DNA of 64,000 bases, taken from contig JBEIHX010000001.1 in assembly GCA_040381075.1 (NCBI GenBank), positions 62,001 through 126,000 of the forward strand. The letters run 5' to 3'. The notes under the pieces were generated by a model. The model had not been told where the DNA came from, ran no database searches, and saw only the letters and a program-made list of their open reading frames with translations. This document shows, piece after piece, positions 34,357 through 42,855 of the stretch (position 1 is the stretch's first letter; the number at the start of each line of letters is the position of its first letter). Position numbers and translations under genes: made by a program. The stretch comes from JBEIHX01 sp040381075. Lineage in GTDB: Bacteria; Pseudomonadota; Alphaproteobacteria; Caulobacterales; Aquidulcibacteraceae.

Positions 34357-35474
34357 GGCGTACTTGCTCCGACCAGGGAGAAATCGAGATCCCGGGTGAC
34401 GAACACCCGGATCGGCGCGCCCTGCGGCACCTCGATCGTCGGCGGTATGTCGATCTGCTTCTGAAGCGCAATTTCCGCCACCCGGCTTGCGTCCTGCGAC
34501 GACGAAATAATGATCTGGGCGCCGTCGTCATTGTTCAGAGAGCCGAGGCCGGCTGAAATGACGGAAAGCAGGATCGCGCCGCCGAAGCGGCGGAAGAAAT
34601 GGCTGTCGGTCGTGCCTTCGAGCCCGCCGCGACCAAGTGTATCCGCGCCGGGCGAGGCGATCTGCACGGATGCCCCGTCCGGGCGGATCAGGCGCGTCCA
34701 GATGACGAAGGCGCGCGACTGACCCGCGGCCACACCGCTGCGATATTGTCCGATCAGCTTCGAACCGCGCGGTGCGAGCACCGTTTCGCCGTCAAAACTG
34801 AGCACATCCCGGCTGACCACCGCGCGGGTGAACCCTGGCAGGTCTGAATTGATTGCTGTTTCAAGCACGGCTGGAATGATGGTCCCTTCCGGCACGGTGA
34901 GCGCCGGCGCCGGCATCGGAATCGCGCGCGCGCGCGCCACCTCTGCGGTGGCCACGCGCTGGGCGAAGCGCTCCTCGGCCGTAAGATTTTCTTCGCGCCC
35001 GCCGCCGGCGCCAGTCGCTGCCGCAGGCGAGGTGGCCGCTTCGGCCGATCCGAGGTCAACAACGAGGGCGGGCGCCTTCCAACGGGTCGCCGGGTCTGCT
35101 GCAGGCGCCGGCGGGGCTGCGGGCTGCACGATCTCGGGTGCGGGCGCGATGGGTGCGCGCGCGGCCGCCTCATCGGGCGCGGGCGTGGCGGCGGCCGGAG
35201 CCTGGGGCAGGTCTGGGGGAGGCGGCACGCCGTCAAGGCTGATGCGCGCTGGCGTGTCTGACGGCGCGGTCAGGGGTGCGCCCTGAACCCGGCTGCGCTC
35301 TGAATTCAGCATAAAGAATGTGGCGCCGCCCAGCAGGATCGCGACGGACACTGCGGCCGGCATGACCCAGGGATTCACGGGGCCGGCCACGCGCGGCAGC
35401 GCATCGGCGCGCATCGCGTCGTCGAAGAGCCCCGGATCGACCCGCCGCGGATCGAGTGGCGGGCGCTCGGTCAT
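34353..35474 (-). CDS. virB10: VirB10/TrbI core-complex protein
   Basis: A 373-residue bitopic protein. A cytoplasmic N-terminus is followed by a membrane helix (VMPAAVSVAILLGGATFFML at about 38-57), a Pro/Ala-rich periplasmic stretch, and the conserved beta-barrel domain: GTIIPAVLETAINSDLPGFT, ARGSKLIGQYRSGVAAGQS-type lid region (here APRGSKLIGQYRSG) and GGAILLSVISAGLGSL antenna-like helix. VirB10 links inner and outer membrane rings of the T4SS. It overlaps virB9 and virB11 by 4 bases each. Confidence 0.94.
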   Translation of the reverse strand: MTERPPLDPRRVDPGLFDDAMRADALPRVAGPVNPWVMPAAVSVAILLGGATFFMLNSERSRVQGAPLTAPSDTPARISLDGVPPPPDLPQAPAAATPAPDEAAARAPIAPAPEIVQPAAPPAPAADPATRWKAPALVVDLGSAEAATSPAAATGAGGGREENLTAEERFAQRVATAEVARARAIPMPAPALTVPEGTIIPAVLETAINSDLPGFTRAVVSRDVLSFDGETVLAPRGSKLIGQYRSGVAAGQSRAFVIWTRLIRPDGASVQIASPGADTLGRGGLEGTTDSHFFRRFGGAILLSVISAGLGSLNNDDGAQIIISSSQDASRVAEIALQKQIDIPPTIEVPQGAPIRVFVTRDLDFSLVGASTP

Positions 35475-36307
35475 TGACCGCCTCGCGAGAACAGGCCGCC
35501 ACGTTCGCGTTCGCGCGGGGCCTGCGGACCCGGCGTCGGCGGCTTGAAGGCGTCATTGTGAACGACAGTCCGCTGGGCGCCGTGGCGCAGTACGAAGGCA
35601 GGACCTGTTTGCGAGACCACGAGATAGCCATTGCGCACGGTAAAATTGACGACGCTCTCCTTGCCGTCAGCGCCGAGCGCGAAGACTGCGGGGGTTGGCG
35701 TCTGGTCCGGCCATTGAAAGAAAGTCTGGCGGCCGTCATCAAACACGCGTGTGGGCAGGATCGCCCTGGAACCTTCGAAGCTATACCCGAAGTTGAGCTG
35801 ATCGGCAGCGGGCGGCGCACCGGCGGGCGGCGCGATCTCAAGAACTTTCGGCGCATCCTGCGGGTACTGGAACCGCACGGTGTAGATGATTGTTGGGTCC
35901 ATCGGGCTGGAGGCAGTCCGGGCGGTCAATTCAAAGGCGTAGCGGCGCAGGTTCGTCACCACGGTCATGTTGGTCGCGATATCGCGCTCGATCGGTTTGA
36001 GAAACAGCAGGTTCGCGCGCCGGTTCGGCGTCACCTGCCACCCGAGCGAGTCGCCGATGGAGACGTTTTCGATCCGCTCGTCCTCAGCAAACTCGATCAG
36101 CATCTGGTAGCCGAAGTGACCGCGGAGTTCGACGACTTCGTTTGGGCTGTAGAGGACCGTGCGGATGCGCGGGTCGCCGGGGCCGGGACGGGGGGCGCCG
36201 TAGGATGGGGCCCCGGAGGATTGTGCGCTCGCCGGCGCTGCTGCAAGACCTGCGGCGAGAGAGACGCTCAGCGCCAGGGTTATCGTGAGGCGGCGGATCG
36301 GGGTCAT
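35471..36307 (-). CDS. virB9: VirB9/TrbG core-complex protein
   Basis: A 278-residue exported protein: signal peptide LTITLALSVSLAAGLAAAPA then SAQS; N-domain DPRIRTVLYSPNEVVELRGH and FGYQMLIEFAEDERIENVSI; C-domain LNFGYSFEGSRAILPTRVFD, DDGRQTFFQWP and VVHNDAFKP. These are the expected VirB9 blocks that pack with VirB7 and VirB10 in the outer ring. It overlaps virB8 and virB10 by 4 bases. No VirB7 partner gene was found. Confidence 0.94.
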   Translation of the reverse strand: MTPIRRLTITLALSVSLAAGLAAAPASAQSSGAPSYGAPRPGPGDPRIRTVLYSPNEVVELRGHFGYQMLIEFAEDERIENVSIGDSLGWQVTPNRRANLLFLKPIERDIATNMTVVTNLRRYAFELTARTASSPMDPTIIYTVRFQYPQDAPKVLEIAPPAGAPPAADQLNFGYSFEGSRAILPTRVFDDGRQTFFQWPDQTPTPAVFALGADGKESVVNFTVRNGYLVVSQTGPAFVLRHGAQRTVVHNDAFKPPTPGPQAPRERERGGLFSRGGQ

Positions 36308-36951
36308 TGCGCGGGCTCCAAGGGGACTGGAAGGGGCGCAACGCTCTCTGCGTCGCGACGATACTTTGTGACCTGAAAGCCCAGGGGGTTGATGAAACGG
36401 TCTTCATTGCGCATGGCTGCGCCAACATAGCGAAAGCTCATCACCGCCACGAAGGGACGCCGCTCGCCGGTCAGGGCGCCCTGATCCGTGCGCTCTGTTT
36501 CAAAGCGCACGAGCGCGCTGTCACGATCCAGAAGAGACACGTTTTTCACCGTGACCCGCACGACGGATGTCTGAGGCGTGGTATTGAGGATTGAGGCCGG
36601 ATTGGCGCGATCGAAGCTGCGGATGTAGCTCTGGCGGGCTTCGCCGTCCGACCACAGGGCCACCTTGGTGTAGTTCTCGCGGATGTCGTTCGCGTCAAAT
36701 GTCTCGCGCGCGAGCACATACTGCACGATATTGGCCTGGGTCACCGCTTCGTCATCCTTCAGCGGACCAAGTTGCAGGCCGCGGGCCGTCTCCACATATC
36801 CTGTCTGGCGGTCGACGGTGATGGTGTAGGGCGCCACCGTCTTGAGCGGCACCAGGGCTGCGAGCGCGCCGGCCTGGGCTATGGCGATCACCGCCAGCAC
36901 CCCGGCTGCAATCCAGCCGAGCCGCCCGCCGCGTTGCGGGGTTTCATTCAT
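36304..36951 (-). CDS. virB8: VirB8/TrbF inner-membrane component
   Basis: A 215-residue protein with a short cytoplasmic N-terminus, one membrane helix (LGWIAAGVLAVIAIAQAGAL, about 11-30) and a periplasmic VirB8 domain: LVPLKTVAPYTITVDRQTGY, QYVLARETFDANDIRENYTK and NPLGFQVTKYRRD. VirB8 nucleates T4SS assembly at the inner membrane. It overlaps virB6 and virB9 by 4 bases. Confidence 0.94.
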   Translation of the reverse strand: MNETPQRGGRLGWIAAGVLAVIAIAQAGALAALVPLKTVAPYTITVDRQTGYVETARGLQLGPLKDDEAVTQANIVQYVLARETFDANDIRENYTKVALWSDGEARQSYIRSFDRANPASILNTTPQTSVVRVTVKNVSLLDRDSALVRFETERTDQGALTGERRPFVAVMSFRYVGAAMRNEDRFINPLGFQVTKYRRDAESVAPLPVPLEPAQ

Positions 36952-38117
36952 CGCTCACCTCTTGTCAAATTAGCGTCGCGCCCGGCGTCGCGGGCGCGCC
37001 GGCTTTGCTCGGCCGATTGGTCGCGCTGCGTCACGAGATCGCCGCCGGTCCGGCCTGGGTCGACATCCCGGATCGCCACGACTGCGCGCCGGTCGGTGGC
37101 GATAAGCGAGCGCTCCTCGCGCCGCTCAAGCTCGCGCACCGCGGCTGCGGTCGCCGCCGCGCGTGACAGGGTCGCCGCTCCAGCGACGGCGCCGGCGGTC
37201 GCTTCGATGTCGCGCTGCGGTCGGCCTGCGCGCGCCGCCGGGAGCTGAAAGCCGGCGGCGATGCGCGCTCCAAGATTGAGGATCTGCAGGAACACAAGCA
37301 CGAACACGAGGACGAGAAAGGCTGCGCTCAGGACCGGCTGCATGGCGAACAGACCTTGTTCGCGCAGCCGCGCGAGCTCGATCAGCAGCGGTTCGAGCAT
37401 CACCAGCATGACCGCAAGAAACACCGTTGCGGCGAGCGGCGCGAGAGCGACGCCGAGTGCTGCGCGCAGCCACCCCACGAACAGGCCCCGGGTAGATTCA
37501 AACAGGAACAGCGCAATAAACACCGGGGCCGCCGCCAGCAGGAAACCCAGAACGATCTTGGCGACCAGCAGCACGCCGAGCGTCGACACCAGGAGCCCCA
37601 CGCCTGCCGACCAGAGCGCGAAGGAGGCGAAGGCCGGCCCACCCTGCAACAGGCGGGCGTTCGGTCCGGCCTGATCAGCATAAAGCTGGGCCGAGGCGGT
37701 CAATTGATCAAAGGCGACCTGCAATCCGGCCATGACATCGCTGGCGAGCGCGCTTTGGCTGGGGCGAAGGCCTGCAAGGATCTGGTTGGCAAGGTATTGT
37801 GGACCGTCGAACAGAAGCCCGTAAACCGCAGTGTGGAAGGCGCTCCAGCTCGTCACCATCGCCAGGATCACGCCGATCTTCAGTCCGATGAGCGGCAGAT
37901 CTGCGATCCGCGCGCCGCGGCCGAACAGCAGCTGGTATCCGAGCACCGCGATGTAAATTGTCAGCATGCCGGTGATGATGGCGCTGAACTCGGCGTTCGG
38001 GCCTGTGAGCGCGCCATAGCCGCCTTCCACCAAGTTGCGCACATTGCAGTCCACCGTATCGATGAGACCGCGCACCAGGCCGAGTTCCGCGGCGGGGGAT
38101 GGGCAGAATTCCATCAC
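36948..38117 (-). CDS. virB6: VirB6/TrbL polytopic inner-membrane protein
   Basis: A 389-residue protein with about five to six predicted helices, e.g. AIITGMLTIYIAVLGYQLLF, LIGLKIGVILAMVTSWSAFH and ALGVALAPLAATVFLAVMLV, LVFVLVFLQILNL. Membrane order, length and operon position match VirB6. The C-terminal ~90 residues are charged and cytoplasmic or periplasmic, without membrane segments. VirB6 helps form the inner-membrane channel. It overlaps virB4 and virB8 by 4 bases. Confidence 0.88.
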   Translation of the reverse strand: MMEFCPSPAAELGLVRGLIDTVDCNVRNLVEGGYGALTGPNAEFSAIITGMLTIYIAVLGYQLLFGRGARIADLPLIGLKIGVILAMVTSWSAFHTAVYGLLFDGPQYLANQILAGLRPSQSALASDVMAGLQVAFDQLTASAQLYADQAGPNARLLQGGPAFASFALWSAGVGLLVSTLGVLLVAKIVLGFLLAAAPVFIALFLFESTRGLFVGWLRAALGVALAPLAATVFLAVMLVMLEPLLIELARLREQGLFAMQPVLSAAFLVLVFVLVFLQILNLGARIAAGFQLPAARAGRPQRDIEATAGAVAGAATLSRAAATAAAVRELERREERSLIATDRRAVVAIRDVDPGRTGGDLVTQRDQSAEQSRRARDAGRDANLTRGER

Positions 38118-40531
38118 GCAGCCCTTCCCTTCGCCCTGGCGAGGAGTTCCGGCATCCAGGCCGCGGGGGCATCGCCCACCCGTGCGCGGATGTCATCGAG
38201 CATGCGCACGGTCTGCTCGCGCCCCGACAGGACCGTCAGGACATCGTCGAGACCGTTCAGGTTGAGCCGCGCCACGACGCTGTCATTTGCGTGCTTGATG
38301 ACAAAGCAGCGCGAGGTGTCCGGCAGGCTCCGCACGAGGTCGAGTTCGTGGGAGGTGAGCCCGAAGCCTTTGCAATACTCTTCCGCCTGCGCTTTCGGGT
38401 TCGGCATGAAGATCTGGGTCGCTGCCTGTTCGATGATCGAGGCGGCGATGCGGCTCGACAGCGCGTCAGAGGCGCTTTGCGTGCAGAAGCCGACAATCCC
38501 GTTGCGCTTGCGGATCGTTTTTTCCCAATCCTTGATGCGCTGGACGAAGACATCGTCGTCGAGCGCCTTCCAGCCCTCGTCAATCACGATGATGGAGGGC
38601 GCCCCGTCCAACCGTTCCTCGACCCGGTGGAAGAGGTACATCATCGCGGGCGTGCGCGCCGTCGCGTCGTCGAGGATGCGCGTCATGTCGAAACCGATGG
38701 TGCGCGCTTCGAGGTCGATAAGATCGATTGGGTTATCGAACAGCCACGCCCTGTCCCCGCGCCCGCACCATGGCTGCAGGCGTGCTGACAGGTCGCCGGC
38801 GTGGGGCCGGCGTGCGCCGCGAAACAGTTCCTGAAAGAAGGACAAACGACGGAACTCAGGCTTTTGGGCGAAGTTGGCGTCAACCGCCTCTGCGATCATC
38901 GCGCGATCTTCCACCGTCAGCGGCTCACCGCCCGGGGTGACCAGCTTTGCGACCCAATCGGCCAGAAAGCGCCGGTTCGCCGGGGTGTCGGCCAGTTGCA
39001 GCGGATTGAAACCGGACGGCGCGCCAGGGCGCAGGACGTCATAGCGCCCGCCCAGGGCGCGGATGAAGATCTCCGCACCGCGATCCTTGTCGAAGAAGAT
39101 CGTGCGCGGCTTGAACTTCTGAGCCTGCGCAATCAGAAAGCCAAGCACCACGGTCTTGCCGGAGCCAGATGGGCCGATGACCGTGAAATTGCCGAGGTCT
39201 GATTTGTGAAAATTGAAGTAGTAGGGCGCGGCGGAGGTCGTTTCTAGGACCGTGACAGCAGGTCCCCAGTGGTTGTTGTCGCGCTGTCCGATCGGATGAT
39301 TGTGAAACGACGCCAGACCTGAAAAGTTGCCGCTGGAGATCAGAGCCCGGCGGGCGATGAAGCGGGCGTTGCCGGGAAACTGGGCCCAGAAGGCCGGCTC
39401 CAGATTGATGTCCTCACGCACCGCCACACAGCCTGCTTCCGTCAGCGCTGAGAGCGCTTCGGCGACGCCCAGATCAAGCTCTGCAAGACTTGCGGCTTTT
39501 ACGAGAAGCGAAAAGTGATGCTCGCCAAACGCCGCACGTCCGGCTGCAACGTCGTCCTTGGCAGTCGTCAGGCCTGCGCGCAGGCTCAAGGCCTCATCAT
39601 CGGCGGCGCGCATGCGGCGCAGCGCGAGGTTCATGCGGTCAAGCGCCACCTGCCGCTCGACAAAGCTGAAGCTTTGGGTCAGGACCATTTCCGCGGGCAG
39701 GCGCAGCAGGTTGTCGAACAGTCCGGGCTGGGTGTGCGCCGGATAGTCGCGCAGACCCAGGACCGCTGCGAAGGTGCGCTGGCTTTCGCCAGCCGGCGCC
39801 CATTCAAGTGCGTCGCGTCCGAAGCTGATGCGGCGATAGGGCAGATACTCGCCGAGGTCCGCATCAGGGAGCGTGACCGGCTTGAACTCTCCATTGAACA
39901 GGTAGGAGAGGAACTCTCCAGGTTCGCTCGCGATCCCCTGGGCCCCCTCGTAGGCGCTGAGCGTGCGTGGGCGATAGGCCGCGAGGGATGCGCTGAGCGC
40001 TTCGCGCGCCGCATCGAGTTCCCGCCGGTCTCGCGCGCGCTCCACCGCGCGCGCGGAGGCGGACGCCTTGGTCAAACCGCGCAGCACACCGTCGAAAAGT
40101 CCTGCCTGACCCTGCAGCGGGCGGCGGATCACGGTGAGGAAGAGATCATTCACATAGAGCCGCTTGGTGGCGAGGCGATTGCGCCAGGCCGCATCGATGC
40201 CGTGGCAGAACGGATCCTCGAAGGCGCCCTCGACCGCAGGGTCGGCTGCGCGCCGTACGACGTGGGTGAGCAGCGAGAAACGCGAACTCGCCAGTCCGCG
40301 AAGCATGGTGTCGCGGATATGCTTGCGGTAGTTGAGTTCTTCAGTGTCGGCTGTCTCGAAGGGAAAACCTTCCAGGTGGAGAACCTGGATGAGGAGCCCA
40401 TCGCGCGTCTCCAGCGTACGGTCGTCAATGTGGCGGGCGAAGGGAAGCCGTTCGCCTGCTGACTTCTCGCGCTGCAGAAACAGGCGGGCCTTGCGTTCGG
40501 TGCTCAGCGAAGGGGATGCGGAGGCGGGCAT
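38114..40531 (-). CDS. virB4: VirB4/TrbE-type T4SS ATPase
   Basis: An ~805-residue ATPase (819 if started at ATG 40573, which would overlap virB3 by 35 bases; ATG 40531, 7 bases after the virB3 stop, is preferred but neither has a strong ribosome site). Walker A is NFTVIGPSGSGKTVVLGFLI near residue 453, Walker B SIIVIDEGWKALDDDVF, and FNPLQLADTPANRRFLADW and GFCTQSASDALSS follow family order. VirB4 powers pilus biogenesis and transfer. The coding end overlaps virB6 by 4 bases. Confidence 0.95.
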   Translation of the reverse strand: MPASASPSLSTERKARLFLQREKSAGERLPFARHIDDRTLETRDGLLIQVLHLEGFPFETADTEELNYRKHIRDTMLRGLASSRFSLLTHVVRRAADPAVEGAFEDPFCHGIDAAWRNRLATKRLYVNDLFLTVIRRPLQGQAGLFDGVLRGLTKASASARAVERARDRRELDAAREALSASLAAYRPRTLSAYEGAQGIASEPGEFLSYLFNGEFKPVTLPDADLGEYLPYRRISFGRDALEWAPAGESQRTFAAVLGLRDYPAHTQPGLFDNLLRLPAEMVLTQSFSFVERQVALDRMNLALRRMRAADDEALSLRAGLTTAKDDVAAGRAAFGEHHFSLLVKAASLAELDLGVAEALSALTEAGCVAVREDINLEPAFWAQFPGNARFIARRALISSGNFSGLASFHNHPIGQRDNNHWGPAVTVLETTSAAPYYFNFHKSDLGNFTVIGPSGSGKTVVLGFLIAQAQKFKPRTIFFDKDRGAEIFIRALGGRYDVLRPGAPSGFNPLQLADTPANRRFLADWVAKLVTPGGEPLTVEDRAMIAEAVDANFAQKPEFRRLSFFQELFRGARRPHAGDLSARLQPWCGRGDRAWLFDNPIDLIDLEARTIGFDMTRILDDATARTPAMMYLFHRVEERLDGAPSIIVIDEGWKALDDDVFVQRIKDWEKTIRKRNGIVGFCTQSASDALSSRIAASIIEQAATQIFMPNPKAQAEEYCKGFGLTSHELDLVRSLPDTSRCFVIKHANDSVVARLNLNGLDDVLTVLSGREQTVRMLDDIRARVGDAPAAWMPELLARAKGRAA

Positions 40532-40538
40532 CGGCGAC

Positions 40539-40823
40539 TTACGGGCGATAGGAGTTGGCGCGCCAGCGCGCATAATTTGGAACCCGCGGGCAGGTGCGCG
40601 CTCGCGTCAGCCAAAGGTCGAAGAAGCGCGGTTCATTCAGCCCAGCCACATAGCCGATGAGGTGAATCACGGCGGCGACGAGGATGGCCCAGAACGATTT
40701 CGTCAGCAGGAACACTTCCGCCGTCACGACGAGGTTCAGGACAAAAAAGCTGTAGGAGACCCCGCCTATCGTCTGGGGACGCGTCAGTGCAGCAAAAACC
40801 TGGTCGCGGGCGAGTTCTGCCAT
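40539..40823 (-). CDS. virB3: VirB3/TrbD small inner-membrane protein
   Basis: A 94-residue protein beginning QVFAALTRPQTIGGVSYSFF after a short leader, with two predicted helices (VLNLVVTAEVFLLTKSFWAI then LVAAVIHLIGYVAGL) and the FFDLWLTRAR tail. This is the VirB3 family pattern. In some systems it is fused to VirB4; here it is separate and directly upstream of it. virB2 ends 3 bases before its start. Confidence 0.93.
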   Translation of the reverse strand: MAELARDQVFAALTRPQTIGGVSYSFFVLNLVVTAEVFLLTKSFWAILVAAVIHLIGYVAGLNEPRFFDLWLTRARTCPRVPNYARWRANSYRP

Positions 40824-40826
40824 GGG

Positions 40827-41147
40827 TCACCCAAATCCGGTCGCGGCCTGGCGGATGCCGGCCACGATCGCCGCCGCGCCGAACAGGATGAACAGTCCCA
40901 TGACGACCGTCACCCCGTAGCGCCAGTTCATGCGTCCGGTGAGCATCATGAAGCCGACCACCGCGACTGCGATCACGGCGACGGCCGTGGCCACATTGCC
41001 GAGAAGCGTGCCCTGCAGCCAGGTTACTGCGGCCAGGATGGGCGAGGAGCCCGCCGGGTCGAAGTTCGGGGTCTGCGCGGTTGCAGGCAGGGCGAACGCA
41101 GCGGCGGCGGCGACGCAGGCGGGAAGGGCGAACGATGACCGTGTCAT
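40827..41147 (-). CDS. virB2: VirB2/TrbC major pilin
   Basis: A 106-residue pilin precursor. The signal peptide FALPACVAAAAAFALPATAQ is followed by two hydrophobic helices (NVATAVAVIAVAVVGFMMLT and YGVTVVMGLFILFGAAAIVA) joined by the polar loop GRMNWR, the hallmark of VirB2/TrbC pilins. It would polymerise into the T4SS pilus. It overlaps the virB1 stop by 4 bases. Confidence 0.94.
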   Translation of the reverse strand: MTRSSFALPACVAAAAAFALPATAQTPNFDPAGSSPILAAVTWLQGTLLGNVATAVAVIAVAVVGFMMLTGRMNWRYGVTVVMGLFILFGAAAIVAGIRQAATGFG

Positions 41148-41878
41148 GGGCGATCCTGGGCAAGCGCGTCGGCGGCGTCCAACGCTGTCATTTCAGCAAG
41201 CCGGGCGAAAATCGCGTCGAGATAGCCGCGGGTCTCGGCGAACGGCGGGGGCGCCCCATAGCGCGCAACGGCGCCGGGGCCTGCATTGTAGGCGGCGATC
41301 GCCTTTTCAAGATCGCCGTCGAAGCGATTGAGCATGCGGCGAAGGTAGGCCGCGCCGCCGTCGATGTTGGCGGCGAGATCAGCGGGGTCCACGCCGAGTT
41401 CAGCCGCCGTCGCCGGCATCAGCTGCATGACGCCAAGCGCGCCTCTGCCGGAGCGTGCATCCGGGCGGAACCGGCTTTCCTGCCAGGCGATCGCGGCGAC
41501 AAGATCCGGACTGAGTGCGTGCCGGCGCGCCGACGTTTCAATCAGGGCTGCGATTGTCGGCGACGGGCGGGCGGTGATGCGCTCACTGGCGTCCCGGGCT
41601 GCCGGGCGCGCTGTCCGGCCGTCAGGCGTGCTGTCGGGCGGAACCGTGATCGGGAGGGTCGCCTCAGGCGTGACGATGGACGGGGCGCCGATTGTCACGA
41701 CTGTACCGTCGGGTCGGATTTCAAGAACGTCGGCGCAGGCTGGGACTGCGGTCGCGCAGGCGAGCGCGCCAAGGGCGAGCGACAGGACCGCAGGCGTCAC
41801 GACTTTCGCCAGACGCGATACGTCGTCCCGGCCCGGTGAGCCGTCCCTGCAATGACCGGGTGGTCGCGCCATCGCCAT
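41144..41878 (-). CDS. virB1: VirB1-type lytic transglycosylase
   Basis: A 244-residue SLT-domain protein. The N-terminus has a hydrophobic export segment (LAKVVTPAVLSLALGALACA, residues 23-42) preceded by a polar leader; ATG 41878 or 41872 is the start as no later good codon was found before that segment. The catalytic Glu is in LVAAIAWQESRFRPDARSGR; GALGVMQLMPATAAELGV and AIAAYNAGPGAVARYGAPPP complete the domain. It opens peptidoglycan for T4SS assembly. It is first in the virB operon. Confidence 0.93.
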   Translation of the reverse strand: MAMARPPGHCRDGSPGRDDVSRLAKVVTPAVLSLALGALACATAVPACADVLEIRPDGTVVTIGAPSIVTPEATLPITVPPDSTPDGRTARPAARDASERITARPSPTIAALIETSARRHALSPDLVAAIAWQESRFRPDARSGRGALGVMQLMPATAAELGVDPADLAANIDGGAAYLRRMLNRFDGDLEKAIAAYNAGPGAVARYGAPPPFAETRGYLDAIFARLAEMTALDAADALAQDRP

Positions 41879-42120
41879 CGCCGTTCACGCCGCCCCTCGC
41901 CCCCGCCTGAGACCATAGCCCTCGCAGCTGGTCTGACAAGCGCGATGCTGCGTGCGGGTTTTAGCGATCCTCTATGACAGTGATGTTACGTCAGCTGCGG
42001 GGGGGCGGCCCTCGCGCCGCCCAGCGTGCACATCCGCGCGCGCCGCGTCATGGGACAGGTAGCCGCCCCGCGGGCGCAGGCGCGCGCTTCACGAGATCAG
42101 GACGTGACGGTTGGCCGGAT
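41879..42120. other. Region upstream of the virB operon
   Basis: About 240 bases between the virB1 start and the stop of the CsgA-like SDR. The virB promoter should lie here. A GTTACGTCAG sequence near 41985 and a GATCCTCTATGACAGTGATG stretch near 41970 are AT-richer than the rest, but no promoter can be named. Confidence 0.4.
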
Positions 42121-42855
42121 TCAGGGCGTGATTTCAGCGCCATCCCAGGCCAGAAGGCGGCCCGAGGCCTCCCTTGGCGCGGTGTTGATGACGCGCAGCA
42201 GGTTGCGGGCGCTCTCCTCAGGGGTGAACAGCCCCGCCGATCCCGAGGCCGGGCGAAACGGCGCTGAAAGTCCGGTTGCAACCGTTCCGGGGTGCAGCGC
42301 GAGCGCCAGCGCCTGCGGACTGCGCCGTGCGAGCTCAAGCGCCAGGCACACGATGATCTGGTTCAGCGCGGCCTTTGACGCGCGGTAGGCGTGCCAGCCG
42401 CCGGTGCGGTTGTCGGAGATGGAGCCGACCCGGGCCGACAGCGCGGCAAACACGGCGCGCCGGTCGCGCACGAGCCGCTCGCACCCGTGCTTGGCGATCA
42501 GCGCCGGCCCCGTCGCGTTGATCGCGAAGGCGCGTGCGAAGGCGTCGCCCGACAGGGCGCGGTAGGTCTTTTCCGGCTGCAGGCCTGGCGCATGCAGGAC
42601 TCCGGTGGCCACCACGATGAGGTCAAGCGGTCCGTCCGCTCCGATGCGCTCGACAGCTGCGGCTATTGAACTCTCGTCCTCAAGATCGAATGCGAAGCCC
42701 AAGGTCTTGCCAGACGACGGAATTGGCCGGCGGGCGCCGGCATATACAGCGCCTGCGCGCGGGTCGGCCGCCAGATGTGCTGCGAACGCGCCGCCGATGC
42801 CGCCCGATGCGCCGAAGACTGCGGCGCGGTAGCCATGCGAAAACGCGCTCAGCAT
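42121..42855 (-). CDS. CsgA/C-factor-like SDR oxidoreductase
   Basis: A 244-residue short-chain dehydrogenase: AAVFGASGGIGGAFAAHLAA, LIVVATGVLHAPGLQPEKTY, catalytic Ser in AVFAALSARVGSISDNRTGG and Tyr/Lys in WHAYRASKAALNQIIV, with ALHPGTVATGLSAPF. The pattern is that of the C-factor-like SDRs (YbbO/CsgA group). Its start overlaps the end of the photolyase gene by 7 bases, making it the last member of a three-gene cassette. Substrate unknown. Confidence 0.9.
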   Translation of the reverse strand: MLSAFSHGYRAAVFGASGGIGGAFAAHLAADPRAGAVYAGARRPIPSSGKTLGFAFDLEDESSIAAAVERIGADGPLDLIVVATGVLHAPGLQPEKTYRALSGDAFARAFAINATGPALIAKHGCERLVRDRRAVFAALSARVGSISDNRTGGWHAYRASKAALNQIIVCLALELARRSPQALALALHPGTVATGLSAPFRPASGSAGLFTPEESARNLLRVINTAPREASGRLLAWDGAEITP

